Of a stretch of DNA of 10,446 nt, positions 1 to 6,500 are shown piece after piece. Position 1 is the first letter of the stretch. Each line of letters opens with the position of its first letter. The stretch spans positions 1-10,446 of the forward strand of contig JAKSOM010000028.1 in the NCBI GenBank assembly GCA_024405585.1. Direction: 5' to 3'. The position numbers and the translations under genes are program-made. Source of the DNA: Acidaminococcaceae bacterium (GTDB taxonomy: Bacteria > Bacillota > Negativicutes > Acidaminococcales > Acidaminococcaceae). The notes below the pieces were generated by a model. The model ran no database searches and was not told the origin of the DNA. It saw only the letters and a list, made by a program, of their open reading frames with translations.

Positions 1-137
1 AGTTTGATTTGGATGGCAAAGTGCGGCCCAAGTTGGAAGAGTTGATTAAAGGCAATTTTGCCCCCGGCGGCAAGAATATTTGCCGTTATTGTCCCATCAA
101 AAGCGTTTGCAGGAAGGGGGCGGGGGAAGAAAAATGA
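1..137 (+). CDS. addB: AddB helicase-nuclease subunit, 3' end only
   Basis: This is the last 44 codons of a gene that begins before the window, read in the frame starting at base 3 and ending with TGA at 135-137. The fragment contains Cys codons at 81, 90 and 108, giving the pattern C-x2-C-x5-C. In the AddB family these are the last three of four cysteines that hold a 4Fe-4S cluster beside the PD-(D/E)XK nuclease site, close to the C-terminus. Identity rests on this motif, the C-terminal position, and addA following directly with an ATGA overlap, the usual addBA arrangement. AddB works with AddA to resect double-strand breaks for RecA loading. The fragment is short, so another Fe-S PD-(D/E)XK protein cannot be excluded by the fragment alone. 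Confidence 0.8.
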   Translation, partial: FDLDGKVRPKLEELIKGNFAPGGKNICRYCPIKSVCRKGAGEEK

Positions 138-3100
138 GTGAAAAAGCATTAACTGCCATTACCGATATTCAGCATAATGTGTATGTCAGGGCCAGTGCGG
201 GCACGGGGAAGACCTACACCCTGACCCAAAGGTATTTGGAGATAGTGGAACGGAACCTGATGGATTGCAGTTTCACTTTGCAAAACATTTTGGCCATCAC
301 CTTCACCAAGGCGGCGGCTTTGGAAATGCGAACCCGTATCCGGGAGGAATTGCTGAAAAAAAGCCAAACTGCGGAGGGTGTGGCGGCCGACAGGTTGAAA
401 ACCCTGCTGGGTCAGTTTGACAGGGCCAATATTATGACCATTGATGCCCTGGAAGGCCAGATTATCAGGGAAAATCCGGTGGAAGCGGTGCTGGACCCGA
501 ACTATACCCTGCTGGGTGAGGAAGAATACCGGCTGAAGATTAAGGAGGAGGTGCGGCATTTTCTCCTTACCATGCTGGATGATGGGGATTATTCCTATTT
601 GCGGCAAAGTTTTGAGTTCCGCAATATTGCCAAGATTTTGTCCGATTTGGTGCAAAAGGACAAAAGGGAAATCCTCCAGAGTGATGAACTTTTGCAATTT
701 GAAGGGCTTGGGGAGGGGGAGGACTGCCTTCGCCGCAGCGGGGCTATGCTGAACCTTTACAGGAAATTTGAAGAGTACTTCAACCGTAAAAAAGACGGAA
801 ACGACATTCTGTCCTTTGGTGATACGGCCCGCAGGGCGGTGGAACTTTTGCAAAGGGACAGGGGCATTGCCAAAAAGTATCAGGACATGTTCAGGTATAT
901 TATGGTGGACGAATTCCAGGACACCAATGCCAACCAAAGAAAACTGGTGTACCTTTTGACCGGGGATGCCACCGGTGCAAAAATTTCCGGTGACAAATTG
1001 TTCATTGTGGGGGACAGTAAGCAAAGCATTTACCGTTTCCGTGGGGCGGAGGTACAGGTTTTCAATGATGTGTGCCAGGCCATTCGGGAGAAGGGTGGCA
1101 ATTCCTATACCCTGGGCACCAACCGCCGTTCCTATCCCGGGGTATTGAACTATGTCAATGAGGTGTTCGCTTCCGGGGGCTGGCTGCCGAATTACGCAGA
1201 GGAAAAACTGGAACCTTTTTATAAGGATGCCCGGGCCGAAAAACCGGTTTTGAATATTTTTGATGATGCGGGAGGTATGAACATCGAGCAAATGTGCCGG
1301 CGGGAGGCCAGGGCGGTTGCGGGTTACGTCAAAAGGGTCAGAAAGGAAATGGCAGTGGGGGCCGAAGAGAATGGCACCCCCGGGACCAACGGCAGGATAG
1401 CCATCCTTTTGAAGGTTTCCACCCATTTGGGGGCCGTGACGGATGCTTTGGGTGAGGCCCATATCCCCTATAGCGTGGTGGGTGACAAGGATTTTTACCA
1501 ACAGCAGGAGGTGCAGGATTTATATAATCTGTTCTGTTTTCTGCGTAATCCCACGGGGGAGGATATTCCCCTTTTGGCGGTGCTTCGCAGTCCCTATTTT
1601 GCCTTGAGCGACGAGGAAATTAGCGGGTTTGAATGTGCCAAGGGGCAAAACCTGTGGCAGTGCCTTTTGGAAAAAGGCACCGGGGCCAGGGCGGTCAGGG
1701 CCGGCAGCATTTTGTCCGAACTTGTGCAGGCGGCGAAGTTCCTGCCTCCGGCGGAGCTTTGGCAAAGGGTTATGGGGGTTATGAATGTGGAATTCATTCT
1801 GCTCAACCAGGAGGAGGGACGGGAACAGAATTACAATCAGCTGCTTGCCAATGTGGAAAAATTACACAAAAACTGTCTTGAGCAGTGCAATTTGCACGGT
1901 TGGGGTTTGACCCAGTGGCTGGATTACTTGAAAGATATTATGGACGAAAGCAAGGAACGGGCGGCGGATTTGCCCAGTTCCGATGCTGTGGAAATTATGA
2001 CCATGCATAAGTCCAAAGGTTTGCAGTTTGAGACGGTGATTCTGCCCTTTTTGAACACTTACAAGTCGGGCAATGACAGGGACGGTTTTTTACTGAATAC
2101 GGAGCATAAAAAATTCGCCCTCAAGACCGGGGACAGCAACAATAGGGAAAAGGATTATTCCTATCTGAAGGAACTGGAGACCGGGGCGGAGGCGCAGGAG
2201 AACGCCCGTCTGTTCTATGTGGCCTGCACCCGGGCGGAAAAGCGGCTTTATTTGAGCGGTTTTTGCAAGACAATGGATGACAAAAAGTCCTCAAATACTC
2301 AGTTTATGGAAATGGCCTTGGCGGGGGCGGCTATGGGTTCCCTGCTCCGGGGCGAGATGTTTGCCGAAGAGGGGGAAACCCCATCCTTAAGGCAGGTGAA
2401 ATACTACGAGTTGCAGGGCCGGGCAAGGAGGGAAAAACTGGATTTTGGCACGGCATCATATTTCACCCCCAGCCGGCTGCAAATCTATTTGCATTGCCAG
2501 CGGCAGTATTACTACCAGTATTGCTGCGGCCTGCCCGGTCTTGAGGAGAAGGCCGAGGGGGATGTTTGCACCGGCAAGGGTGGGGACAATTTGACCCCTG
2601 CGGAGCGGGGTACCCTTTTGCACAAGGCCTTGGAACTTTATCACGGGGACAGCGGCAGGGCCTGGGCTGAGGCGGTCAAAACCTGCGGTTTTGCTGAAAA
2701 AATCTTGGTTGAGACCAGGGAATTGTACGAGAATTACCTGCAATCGGAATTGTTCCAAAGCATTCCTGCCGAACACCAAAGAGAAATCCCTTTCCGGCTG
2801 CCTTTGCAGGACGAGGGTGTGGCTTTCGGCGGGGTGATTGACTGCCTCTATCGGAAAGATAATGGTACTTATGGGATAGTGGATTACAAGACCGGTGCGG
2901 TGCCTGACAAGCTGAACAAGGGCTATGCCATGCAGTTGGCCATCTATGCCAGGGCGGTGGAGAAGATGCGGTTGGGCCGGGTGTCGGAATTGCAACTCCA
3001 CTATTTGCAGGGTTGCAAGAAAAGTAGTATAATCGACAAGGAAAATGTTTATGCCGAGGCATTGGCCTTGGCGAAGGAGGTACAAAAGAAGAAATATGAA

Positions 3101-3238
3101 GAGGATTTTACGGTCAATCCCAGTCATTGCGGCAATTGCGGTTATGCTTATCTCTGTCCTTCTGCTGGGCTGCGGCAGGAAGACGGAAGCCCCATCGGCG
3201 GCGAACCGGTACAAGGCCAGGGTGGAATGGATTCATGA
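134..3238 (+). CDS. addA: AddA, ATP-dependent helicase-nuclease subunit A
   Basis: A 1034-residue UvrD/Rep-type (SF1A) helicase with a C-terminal nuclease, the motor subunit of the AddAB double-strand-break resection complex. Helicase motifs are all visible: Walker A ASAGTGKT at 20-27, DEFQD at 259-263, GDSKQSIYRFRG at 293-304, MHKSKGL at 624-630 and VACTRAEKRL from 696. The RecB-family nuclease follows, with His830, Asp903 (GVID), Asp917 and Lys919 (VDYKTG), and Gln934/Tyr938. Cysteines 788, 999, 1002 and 1008 form a Cys-(about 210)-C-x2-C-x5-C pattern, the layout of the AddB Fe-S cluster and unexpected in AddA. The ATG at 134 is chosen because it overlaps the addB stop as ATGA and is preceded by purine-rich, G-rich sequence. 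An upstream in-frame ATG at 80 would only read through addB. At 1034 residues it is shorter than the roughly 1200 of Bacillus AddA. The last 26 residues after Cys1008 look unconserved and are encoded in the overlap with the next gene. Confidence 0.93.
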   Translation: MSEKALTAITDIQHNVYVRASAGTGKTYTLTQRYLEIVERNLMDCSFTLQNILAITFTKAAALEMRTRIREELLKKSQTAEGVAADRLKTLLGQFDRANIMTIDALEGQIIRENPVEAVLDPNYTLLGEEEYRLKIKEEVRHFLLTMLDDGDYSYLRQSFEFRNIAKILSDLVQKDKREILQSDELLQFEGLGEGEDCLRRSGAMLNLYRKFEEYFNRKKDGNDILSFGDTARRAVELLQRDRGIAKKYQDMFRYIMVDEFQDTNANQRKLVYLLTGDATGAKISGDKLFIVGDSKQSIYRFRGAEVQVFNDVCQAIREKGGNSYTLGTNRRSYPGVLNYVNEVFASGGWLPNYAEEKLEPFYKDARAEKPVLNIFDDAGGMNIEQMCRREARAVAGYVKRVRKEMAVGAEENGTPGTNGRIAILLKVSTHLGAVTDALGEAHIPYSVVGDKDFYQQQEVQDLYNLFCFLRNPTGEDIPLLAVLRSPYFALSDEEISGFECAKGQNLWQCLLEKGTGARAVRAGSILSELVQAAKFLPPAELWQRVMGVMNVEFILLNQEEGREQNYNQLLANVEKLHKNCLEQCNLHGWGLTQWLDYLKDIMDESKERAADLPSSDAVEIMTMHKSKGLQFETVILPFLNTYKSGNDRDGFLLNTEHKKFALKTGDSNNREKDYSYLKELETGAEAQENARLFYVACTRAEKRLYLSGFCKTMDDKKSSNTQFMEMALAGAAMGSLLRGEMFAEEGETPSLRQVKYYELQGRARREKLDFGTASYFTPSRLQIYLHCQRQYYYQYCCGLPGLEEKAEGDVCTGKGGDNLTPAERGTLLHKALELYHGDSGRAWAEAVKTCGFAEKILVETRELYENYLQSELFQSIPAEHQREIPFRLPLQDEGVAFGGVIDCLYRKDNGTYGIVDYKTGAVPDKLNKGYAMQLAIYARAVEKMRLGRVSELQLHYLQGCKKSSIIDKENVYAEALALAKEVQKKKYEEDFTVNPSHCGNCGYAYLCPSAGLRQEDGSPIGGEPVQGQGGMDS
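3074..3080 (+). promoter_or_regulatory. Shine-Dalgarno of the thermonuclease gene, long spacing
   Basis: AAGGAGG lies inside the addA reading frame, 15 nt before the ATG at 3096. This is longer than the usual 5-9 nt. There is no in-frame start codon between the two, so either the long spacing is tolerated, or weaker purines next to the ATG (AGAAG) do the work. Confidence 0.5.
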
Positions 3239-3632
3239 CGGGGATACGGTGACGGTGGAGGACGAGAAAGGCGCCAAGCATAAATTGCGTATGTATGCCA
3301 TTGATGCCCCTGAGCTGGCTCAACGGAGCGGCAAGGAGAGCATGAAGAATCTGATTAAGATTCTGCCCAAAAATAAATGGGTGAAGGTGGAGGTGGAAAA
3401 CATTGACCGCTACCAGCGGGAGGTGGCCACCGTTTATCTTGAAGATGTCAATATCAACCGGAAACAGATTGAAACGGGGCATGCCTGGCACTATGTCAAA
3501 TATGACAAGAAATTTATGAATGACTATTCCCAGGCGGAAAAGCGGGCCCGAAAGGAAAAACTGGGTCTGTGGCGGGATGCCAACCCCCAGCCACCTTGGG
3601 AATGGCGGCAAAAGAAACGGGAAAAGAAATAA
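3096..3632 (+). CDS. Thermonuclease-family (SNase) lipoprotein
   Basis: A 178-residue protein with a basic N-terminus, a hydrophobic stretch (about residues 8-24) and a lipobox LLGC with Cys26, so it should be exported and lipid-anchored. After a short linker the staphylococcal nuclease fold begins: HDGDTV with Asp48 and Asp50, LRMYAIDAPE with Arg65, Asp70 and Glu73, and DRYQRE with Arg108. These match the Ca2+ ligands and the catalytic Arg/Glu/Arg set of the family. The C-terminus (GLW, then PPWEWR) is also typical of SNase-like proteins. The expected activity is Ca2+-dependent cleavage of DNA or RNA outside the cytoplasm. The ATG at 3096 is chosen because it gives an intact signal peptide. 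An ATG at 3045 would add a charged 17-residue extension. The first 47 codons lie out of frame inside the 3' end of addA, so the two are probably co-transcribed and translationally linked. The substrate and the benefit of pairing with addBA are unknown. Confidence 0.88.
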   Translation: MKRILRSIPVIAAIAVMLISVLLLGCGRKTEAPSAANRYKARVEWIHDGDTVTVEDEKGAKHKLRMYAIDAPELAQRSGKESMKNLIKILPKNKWVKVEVENIDRYQREVATVYLEDVNINRKQIETGHAWHYVKYDKKFMNDYSQAEKRARKEKLGLWRDANPQPPWEWRQKKREKK

Positions 3633-3672
3633 AAAAATAATTCCATCGGTTTATCCGGTGGAATTATTTTTT
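3632..3672. terminator. Bidirectional intrinsic terminator between convergent genes
   Basis: Arms 3636-3649 and 3655-3668 pair over 14 bp with one G-U wobble around a 5-nt loop (TTTAT). A-runs on the left (3631-3637) and T-runs on the right (3667-3672) extend the stem and give a U-tract on either strand. It begins at the last base of the thermonuclease stop codon and contains the stop codon of the converging transporter gene (3664-3666), so one hairpin serves both. Confidence 0.88.
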
Positions 3673-4545
3673 GGGCAGGGACAAAAGCAGGATGGTCAGC
3701 ACGATACAGGCGATGCCGAGAAAATCCGCCAGTATCAGGGGTGTGTGGAGCAGCCACACTGCCACCAGCACGCTGCATACCGGCTCCCAGGAGGAAATCA
3801 TGGCGGTCTGGACGGGTCCGATAATCATCAGACCCTTCATATCCAGCCAAAAGGTCAGCACTGTGGCACCCAGCAGCAAGAAGAGGAAGGCAGCGGTGGC
3901 CCGCCCGTCCCAGCCGTGGACTATATCGAAGGGGTTGGCCATGCCCATCATTCCCAGTCCGCTGAAGAGCTGCCCCCAGCCCAAAACCGTGGCGATGGAA
4001 TATTTTTTCAGGAGCTGCAAGGGATATACCTTGTAAAAGGCCATGCCAAAAGCGGCCACAGCCCCCGCAAAAAGGGTCAAGGGGGACAGATGCAAGGTGG
4101 TGTAATTGCCGTGGGTGCAAACAAGAAAGACACCCACTATGGTCAGCACTACTCCAAGATAATCTTTGGAATTCAGAGTGTCCTTGCCTTGAAAATACTC
4201 CCACAGCAGGACCAGTACGGGACAGGTGTATTGCAGCACCGTGGCGGTGGGGGCGTTGCACAGTTCAATGCACCAATAGACACCGTATTGGCAGCAGAAA
4301 ACCCCGAAGGCGGCGAAGATGACCAGGGACAGAAAATCTTTCTGCACAGGTTCAAGAATATTATTTCCTTGGCTGCAGGCGATGAAAAGAAAAATCAGCC
4401 CGGCGGAAACCTGGCGGAGCATCACCAGCCAGGCGGCGGAGATGCGGTAATTTTCAAAAAGGAACTGCCCGGATATCCCCCCCAGCGCCCAAAAAGTGGC
4501 GGCAAGAAGTACGTATGCTATTCCCAAAAGTTTCTTTGTGTTCAT
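3664..4545 (-). CDS. EamA/DMT-family transporter
   Basis: A 293-residue very hydrophobic protein with about ten predicted membrane segments (near 5-25, 36-56, 70-90, 97-117, 127-144, 155-175, 183-203, 217-235, 240-262 and 271-289). They fall into two homologous halves, as in the drug/metabolite transporter superfamily (EamA repeats). The start MNTKKLLGIAYVLLAATFWA and the second-half motif SSWEPV at 251-256 are typical. It should move a small molecule across the cytoplasmic membrane, often an exported metabolite or amino acid, but the substrate cannot be read from the sequence. The ATG at 4545 stands directly before the first membrane helix, so a later start is unlikely. There is no Shine-Dalgarno before it, and a TATAAT lies only 8 nt upstream. 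It appears monocistronic: its own promoter lies behind the dnaB terminator, and it ends in the shared convergent hairpin. Confidence 0.88.
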   Translation of the reverse strand: MNTKKLLGIAYVLLAATFWALGGISGQFLFENYRISAAWLVMLRQVSAGLIFLFIACSQGNNILEPVQKDFLSLVIFAAFGVFCCQYGVYWCIELCNAPTATVLQYTCPVLVLLWEYFQGKDTLNSKDYLGVVLTIVGVFLVCTHGNYTTLHLSPLTLFAGAVAAFGMAFYKVYPLQLLKKYSIATVLGWGQLFSGLGMMGMANPFDIVHGWDGRATAAFLFLLLGATVLTFWLDMKGLMIIGPVQTAMISSWEPVCSVLVAVWLLHTPLILADFLGIACIVLTILLLSLPKK

Positions 4546-4553
4546 GACGGATA

Positions 4554-4584
4554 ATTATAACACATCAGCGGCAGATTGTTGCAA
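4554..4584 (-). promoter_or_regulatory. Promoter of the EamA transporter gene, probably leaderless
   Basis: Read on the minus strand, TATAAT (4559 to 4554) is preceded by TGT, making a perfect extended -10 (TGnTATAAT). A weak -35 candidate TTGCAA (4584-4579) is 19 nt upstream, a spacing that matters less with an extended -10. A start site about 7 nt past the -10 falls near 4547, two bases before the ATG at 4545. Confidence 0.65.
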
Positions 4585-4640
4585 CCGGCTGCTGTTTTTT
4601 TGTTTTTGCAAGCAGAATTTCTTAAACTTGAGATTTTGGG

Positions 4641-4649
4641 TGTGGATAA
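4641..4649 (-). promoter_or_regulatory. Single perfect DnaA-box sequence
   Basis: The minus strand reads TTATCCACA, identical to the consensus high-affinity DnaA box, in the gap behind dnaB and touching the U-tract of its terminator. I found no second perfect box in the window, so this is not an origin by itself. A perfect 9-mer on either strand is expected by chance about once per 130 kb, so coincidence remains possible. Confidence 0.35.
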
Positions 4650-4680
4650 AAAATGCCTGTTGAAAATCAACAGGCATTTT
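4648..4680 (-). terminator. Intrinsic terminator of the yybS-gdpP-rplI-dnaB operon
   Basis: Arms 4667-4680 and 4650-4663 form a perfect 14-bp stem with a 3-nt loop. On the minus strand the stem starts 4 nt after the dnaB stop codon and runs into a six-T tract (4653-4648). The T-run on the other side could also stop plus-strand transcripts. Confidence 0.88.
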
Positions 4681-4684
4681 AGCT

Positions 4685-6052
4685 TTATTCAGGCCGTTTG
4701 GACATATCCCTGAAGCGGGTGAATTTTTCTTCAAAGAAGAGGTTGACCACACCGGTGGCACCATTACGGTGCTTGGCGATGATGAGTTCCGTGACATGGG
4801 GATGGTCCGTATCTTTGTTGTAGTAGTCATCCCTATAGAGAAAGGCCACAATGTCCGCATCCTGCTCCAGGGAGCCGGATTCACGTAAATCGCTGAGCAT
4901 GGGCCTTTTGCTGGTGCGGCTTTCCACTGCACGGCTCAGTTGGCTCAGGGCGATGATGGGGAGTTTCAGTTCCCGGGCCAAGGACTTCAAGGAGCGGCTG
5001 ATTTCACTGACTTCTGCTTGGCGGTTGTCTTCGCTGGAGCGGCGGCCGCTGCCCCGCATCAGTTGCAGATAGTCGATGATGATCAAATCCAATCCGCCGA
5101 TTTCCGTCATGAGGTGGCGGGCCCGGCTGCGGATGTCCATGCTGCTCAAACCGCCCGTATCGTCGATATAGATGTGGGCATCATTCAGTTTGCCGCCCAG
5201 GGTCCAGAGTTTGCCCCATTCATCTTCGTTCATATCCCCGACACGGAGTCGGGAACTGTCCACCCGGGCTTCGGCACAGAGCATACGGCTGACAAGTTGT
5301 TCCTTGCTCATTTCCAAGCTGAAGATGGCCACTTTGAGGGGGTCTTTTTTCAGCTTTTTGTAGGAGCGGAGGGCGACTTCCGCCGCAATGTTCAAAGCCA
5401 GGGCGGTTTTGCCCATGCTGGGCCTGGCTGCCAGGATGATGAAGTCACTGGGTTGCAGACCGCTGGTCATTTTGTCAAAATCAATGATACCGGTGGGAAT
5501 CCCCAAAAAGCCGGTGCTGGAGTTGGACAGCTCAGACAGTTTGTCGATGGTGTTTTTGACCAGGGTGTTCATGGGGGAGAAGGTTGCCGCTTTGTTGGTT
5601 TGGGAAATGGCAAGGATTTTGCTTTCCGCCCTGTCGATGATGTCCTGCACATCGTCGGAATCCGGTTCATAGCCCATTTTGACGATTTCCGTGCCGGTTT
5701 CGATCATTTTGCGCAGCCGGGCCTTGTCCAGAATGATTTGGGCATGGTACTTGATGTTGGCAGTGGTGGGAACTTTGGCCGCAATGGAAAGGATATAGGC
5801 CATGCCCCCCACGTCTTCCAGTTTTCCGGCGGTGCGGAGGGCATCCACCAGAGTGATGCTGTCGATAACTTTTCCCAGACGCACCAGTTCCTGCATACGC
5901 CTGTAGATTTCCCTGTGGGCTTCCCTGTAAAAGTCATCCGGGGCCAGCATGTTCATCATTTCGTTAATGGCGTATTCTTCACCCAGGAGCATGGCGCTGA
6001 GGACGCCCTGTTCCGCATCTATGTTGTTGGGAATGGTTCTGGTTTCTTCCAT
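4685..6052 (-). CDS. dnaB: Replicative DNA helicase DnaB
   Basis: 455 residues, full length for the hexameric helicase that unwinds the replication fork and binds primase and the loader. The N-terminal domain opens with RTIPNNIDAEQGVLSAMLL (5-23). The RecA-like ATPase carries Walker A ARPSMGKT at 209-216, the catalytic Glu247 in SLEMSKEQL, Walker B IIIDYLQLM with Asp327, LRESGSLEQDADI at 389-401 and AKHRNG with Arg429, the usual arginine-finger region. No intein or insertion interrupts the ATPase motifs. It is the last gene of the operon. Its ATG is separated from the rplI stop by one base, so translation is probably coupled. The best upstream purine run is a modest GCGGGG. In Bacillus the orthologue is called dnaC. 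The rplI-dnaB pair is widely conserved. Confidence 0.97.
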   Translation of the reverse strand: MEETRTIPNNIDAEQGVLSAMLLGEEYAINEMMNMLAPDDFYREAHREIYRRMQELVRLGKVIDSITLVDALRTAGKLEDVGGMAYILSIAAKVPTTANIKYHAQIILDKARLRKMIETGTEIVKMGYEPDSDDVQDIIDRAESKILAISQTNKAATFSPMNTLVKNTIDKLSELSNSSTGFLGIPTGIIDFDKMTSGLQPSDFIILAARPSMGKTALALNIAAEVALRSYKKLKKDPLKVAIFSLEMSKEQLVSRMLCAEARVDSSRLRVGDMNEDEWGKLWTLGGKLNDAHIYIDDTGGLSSMDIRSRARHLMTEIGGLDLIIIDYLQLMRGSGRRSSEDNRQAEVSEISRSLKSLARELKLPIIALSQLSRAVESRTSKRPMLSDLRESGSLEQDADIVAFLYRDDYYNKDTDHPHVTELIIAKHRNGATGVVNLFFEEKFTRFRDMSKRPE

Positions 6053-6053
6053 T

Positions 6054-6500
6054 TTACCCCGCTACCACATTTACTTGGAATTCCGCTGCAACATCCGGAT
6101 GGAGTTTGGCAATGGCGGTGTGGAGGCCAAGACCTTTGACGGGAGTTTTAAGTTCGATTTTCCGTTTGTCAATGTCCAGGCCGGTCTGTTGTTTCAGCTG
6201 TTCGGCAATGTCCTTGCTGGTGACATTGCCGTACATTTTGTCATTTGTACCGATTTTTACGGGTACGGTGACGGTGATTTTTTTGATTTGGGCCGCCAAT
6301 ACTACTGCTTCGTCCTTGCGTACTGCCGCATGGTGGGCGGCAGTGGCCACATCCGCCTTGGCCTGGTTGATGTTGGCGGCGGTGGCTTCCTTGGCCAGTT
6401 TTCTGGGCAGTAGGAAGTTACGGCCGTAGCCCTCAGCCACTTCTACGATTTCGTTGGCTATGCCAACGGATTTTACATCCTGCAATAAGATAACTTTCAT
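6054..6500 (-). CDS. rplI: 50S ribosomal protein L9
   Basis: 148 residues, normal length for L9, which binds 23S rRNA at the base of the L1 stalk and helps keep the reading frame. The N-terminal domain has MKVILLQDVKSVG followed by the L9 signature: Gly13, Asn16, Val21, Gly24, Tyr25, Asn28, Phe29, Leu30. A helical Ala/Lys/Gln-rich connector (about 38-75) leads to the C-terminal domain with KMYGNVTSKDIAEQL at 88-102. The start is supported by an AGGAGG upstream and by overlap of its ATG with the gdpP stop (ATGA). It lies third in the yybS-gdpP-rplI-dnaB operon, 1 bp from dnaB. Confidence 0.97.
   Translation of the reverse strand: MKVILLQDVKSVGIANEIVEVAEGYGRNFLLPRKLAKEATAANINQAKADVATAAHHAAVRKDEAVVLAAQIKKITVTVPVKIGTNDKMYGNVTSKDIAEQLKQQTGLDIDKRKIELKTPVKGLGLHTAIAKLHPDVAAEFQVNVVAG

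Noticed and set aside
103..126. G-run clusters (also near 702-722) as possible G-quadruplexes
   Set aside because: Neither place has four runs of three or more G with short loops as separate tracts. They are explained by Gly/Arg/Glu codons and a purine-rich translation start.
80..133. Upstream ATG extending AddA by 18 residues
   Set aside because: The extra residues would come from the out-of-frame addB tail with its Fe-S cysteines. The ATG at 134 gives the ATGA overlap and places the Walker motif at the usual distance from the N-terminus.
149..1501. 450-codon open frame on the minus strand, antisense to addA
   Set aside because: It lies wholly within addA, whose helicase motifs are intact. 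The translation has no recognisable domain and is what the strong third-position bias of addA would leave open by chance.
2456..3214. 252-codon minus-strand open frame across the addA nuclease domain
   Set aside because: It is antisense to conserved nuclease motifs and looks like a compositional shadow.
3520..4554. 344-codon open frame on the plus strand across the transporter gene
   Set aside because: Its product is Gly/Gln/His-rich without a domain, while the minus strand encodes a clear ten-helix transporter. It also crosses the terminator hairpin.
4566..4605. Possible plus-strand terminator: a weak GC hairpin followed by a T-run upstream of eamA
   Set aside because: The stem is short, has a bulge and a loop of about 13 nt, and there is no plus-strand gene ending nearby for it to serve. 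The region is better explained as the eamA promoter.
4940..6139. 399-codon open frame on the plus strand antisense to dnaB
   Set aside because: DnaB on the other strand is complete and unmistakable. The antisense product has no motif and no promoter or ribosome binding site was seen.
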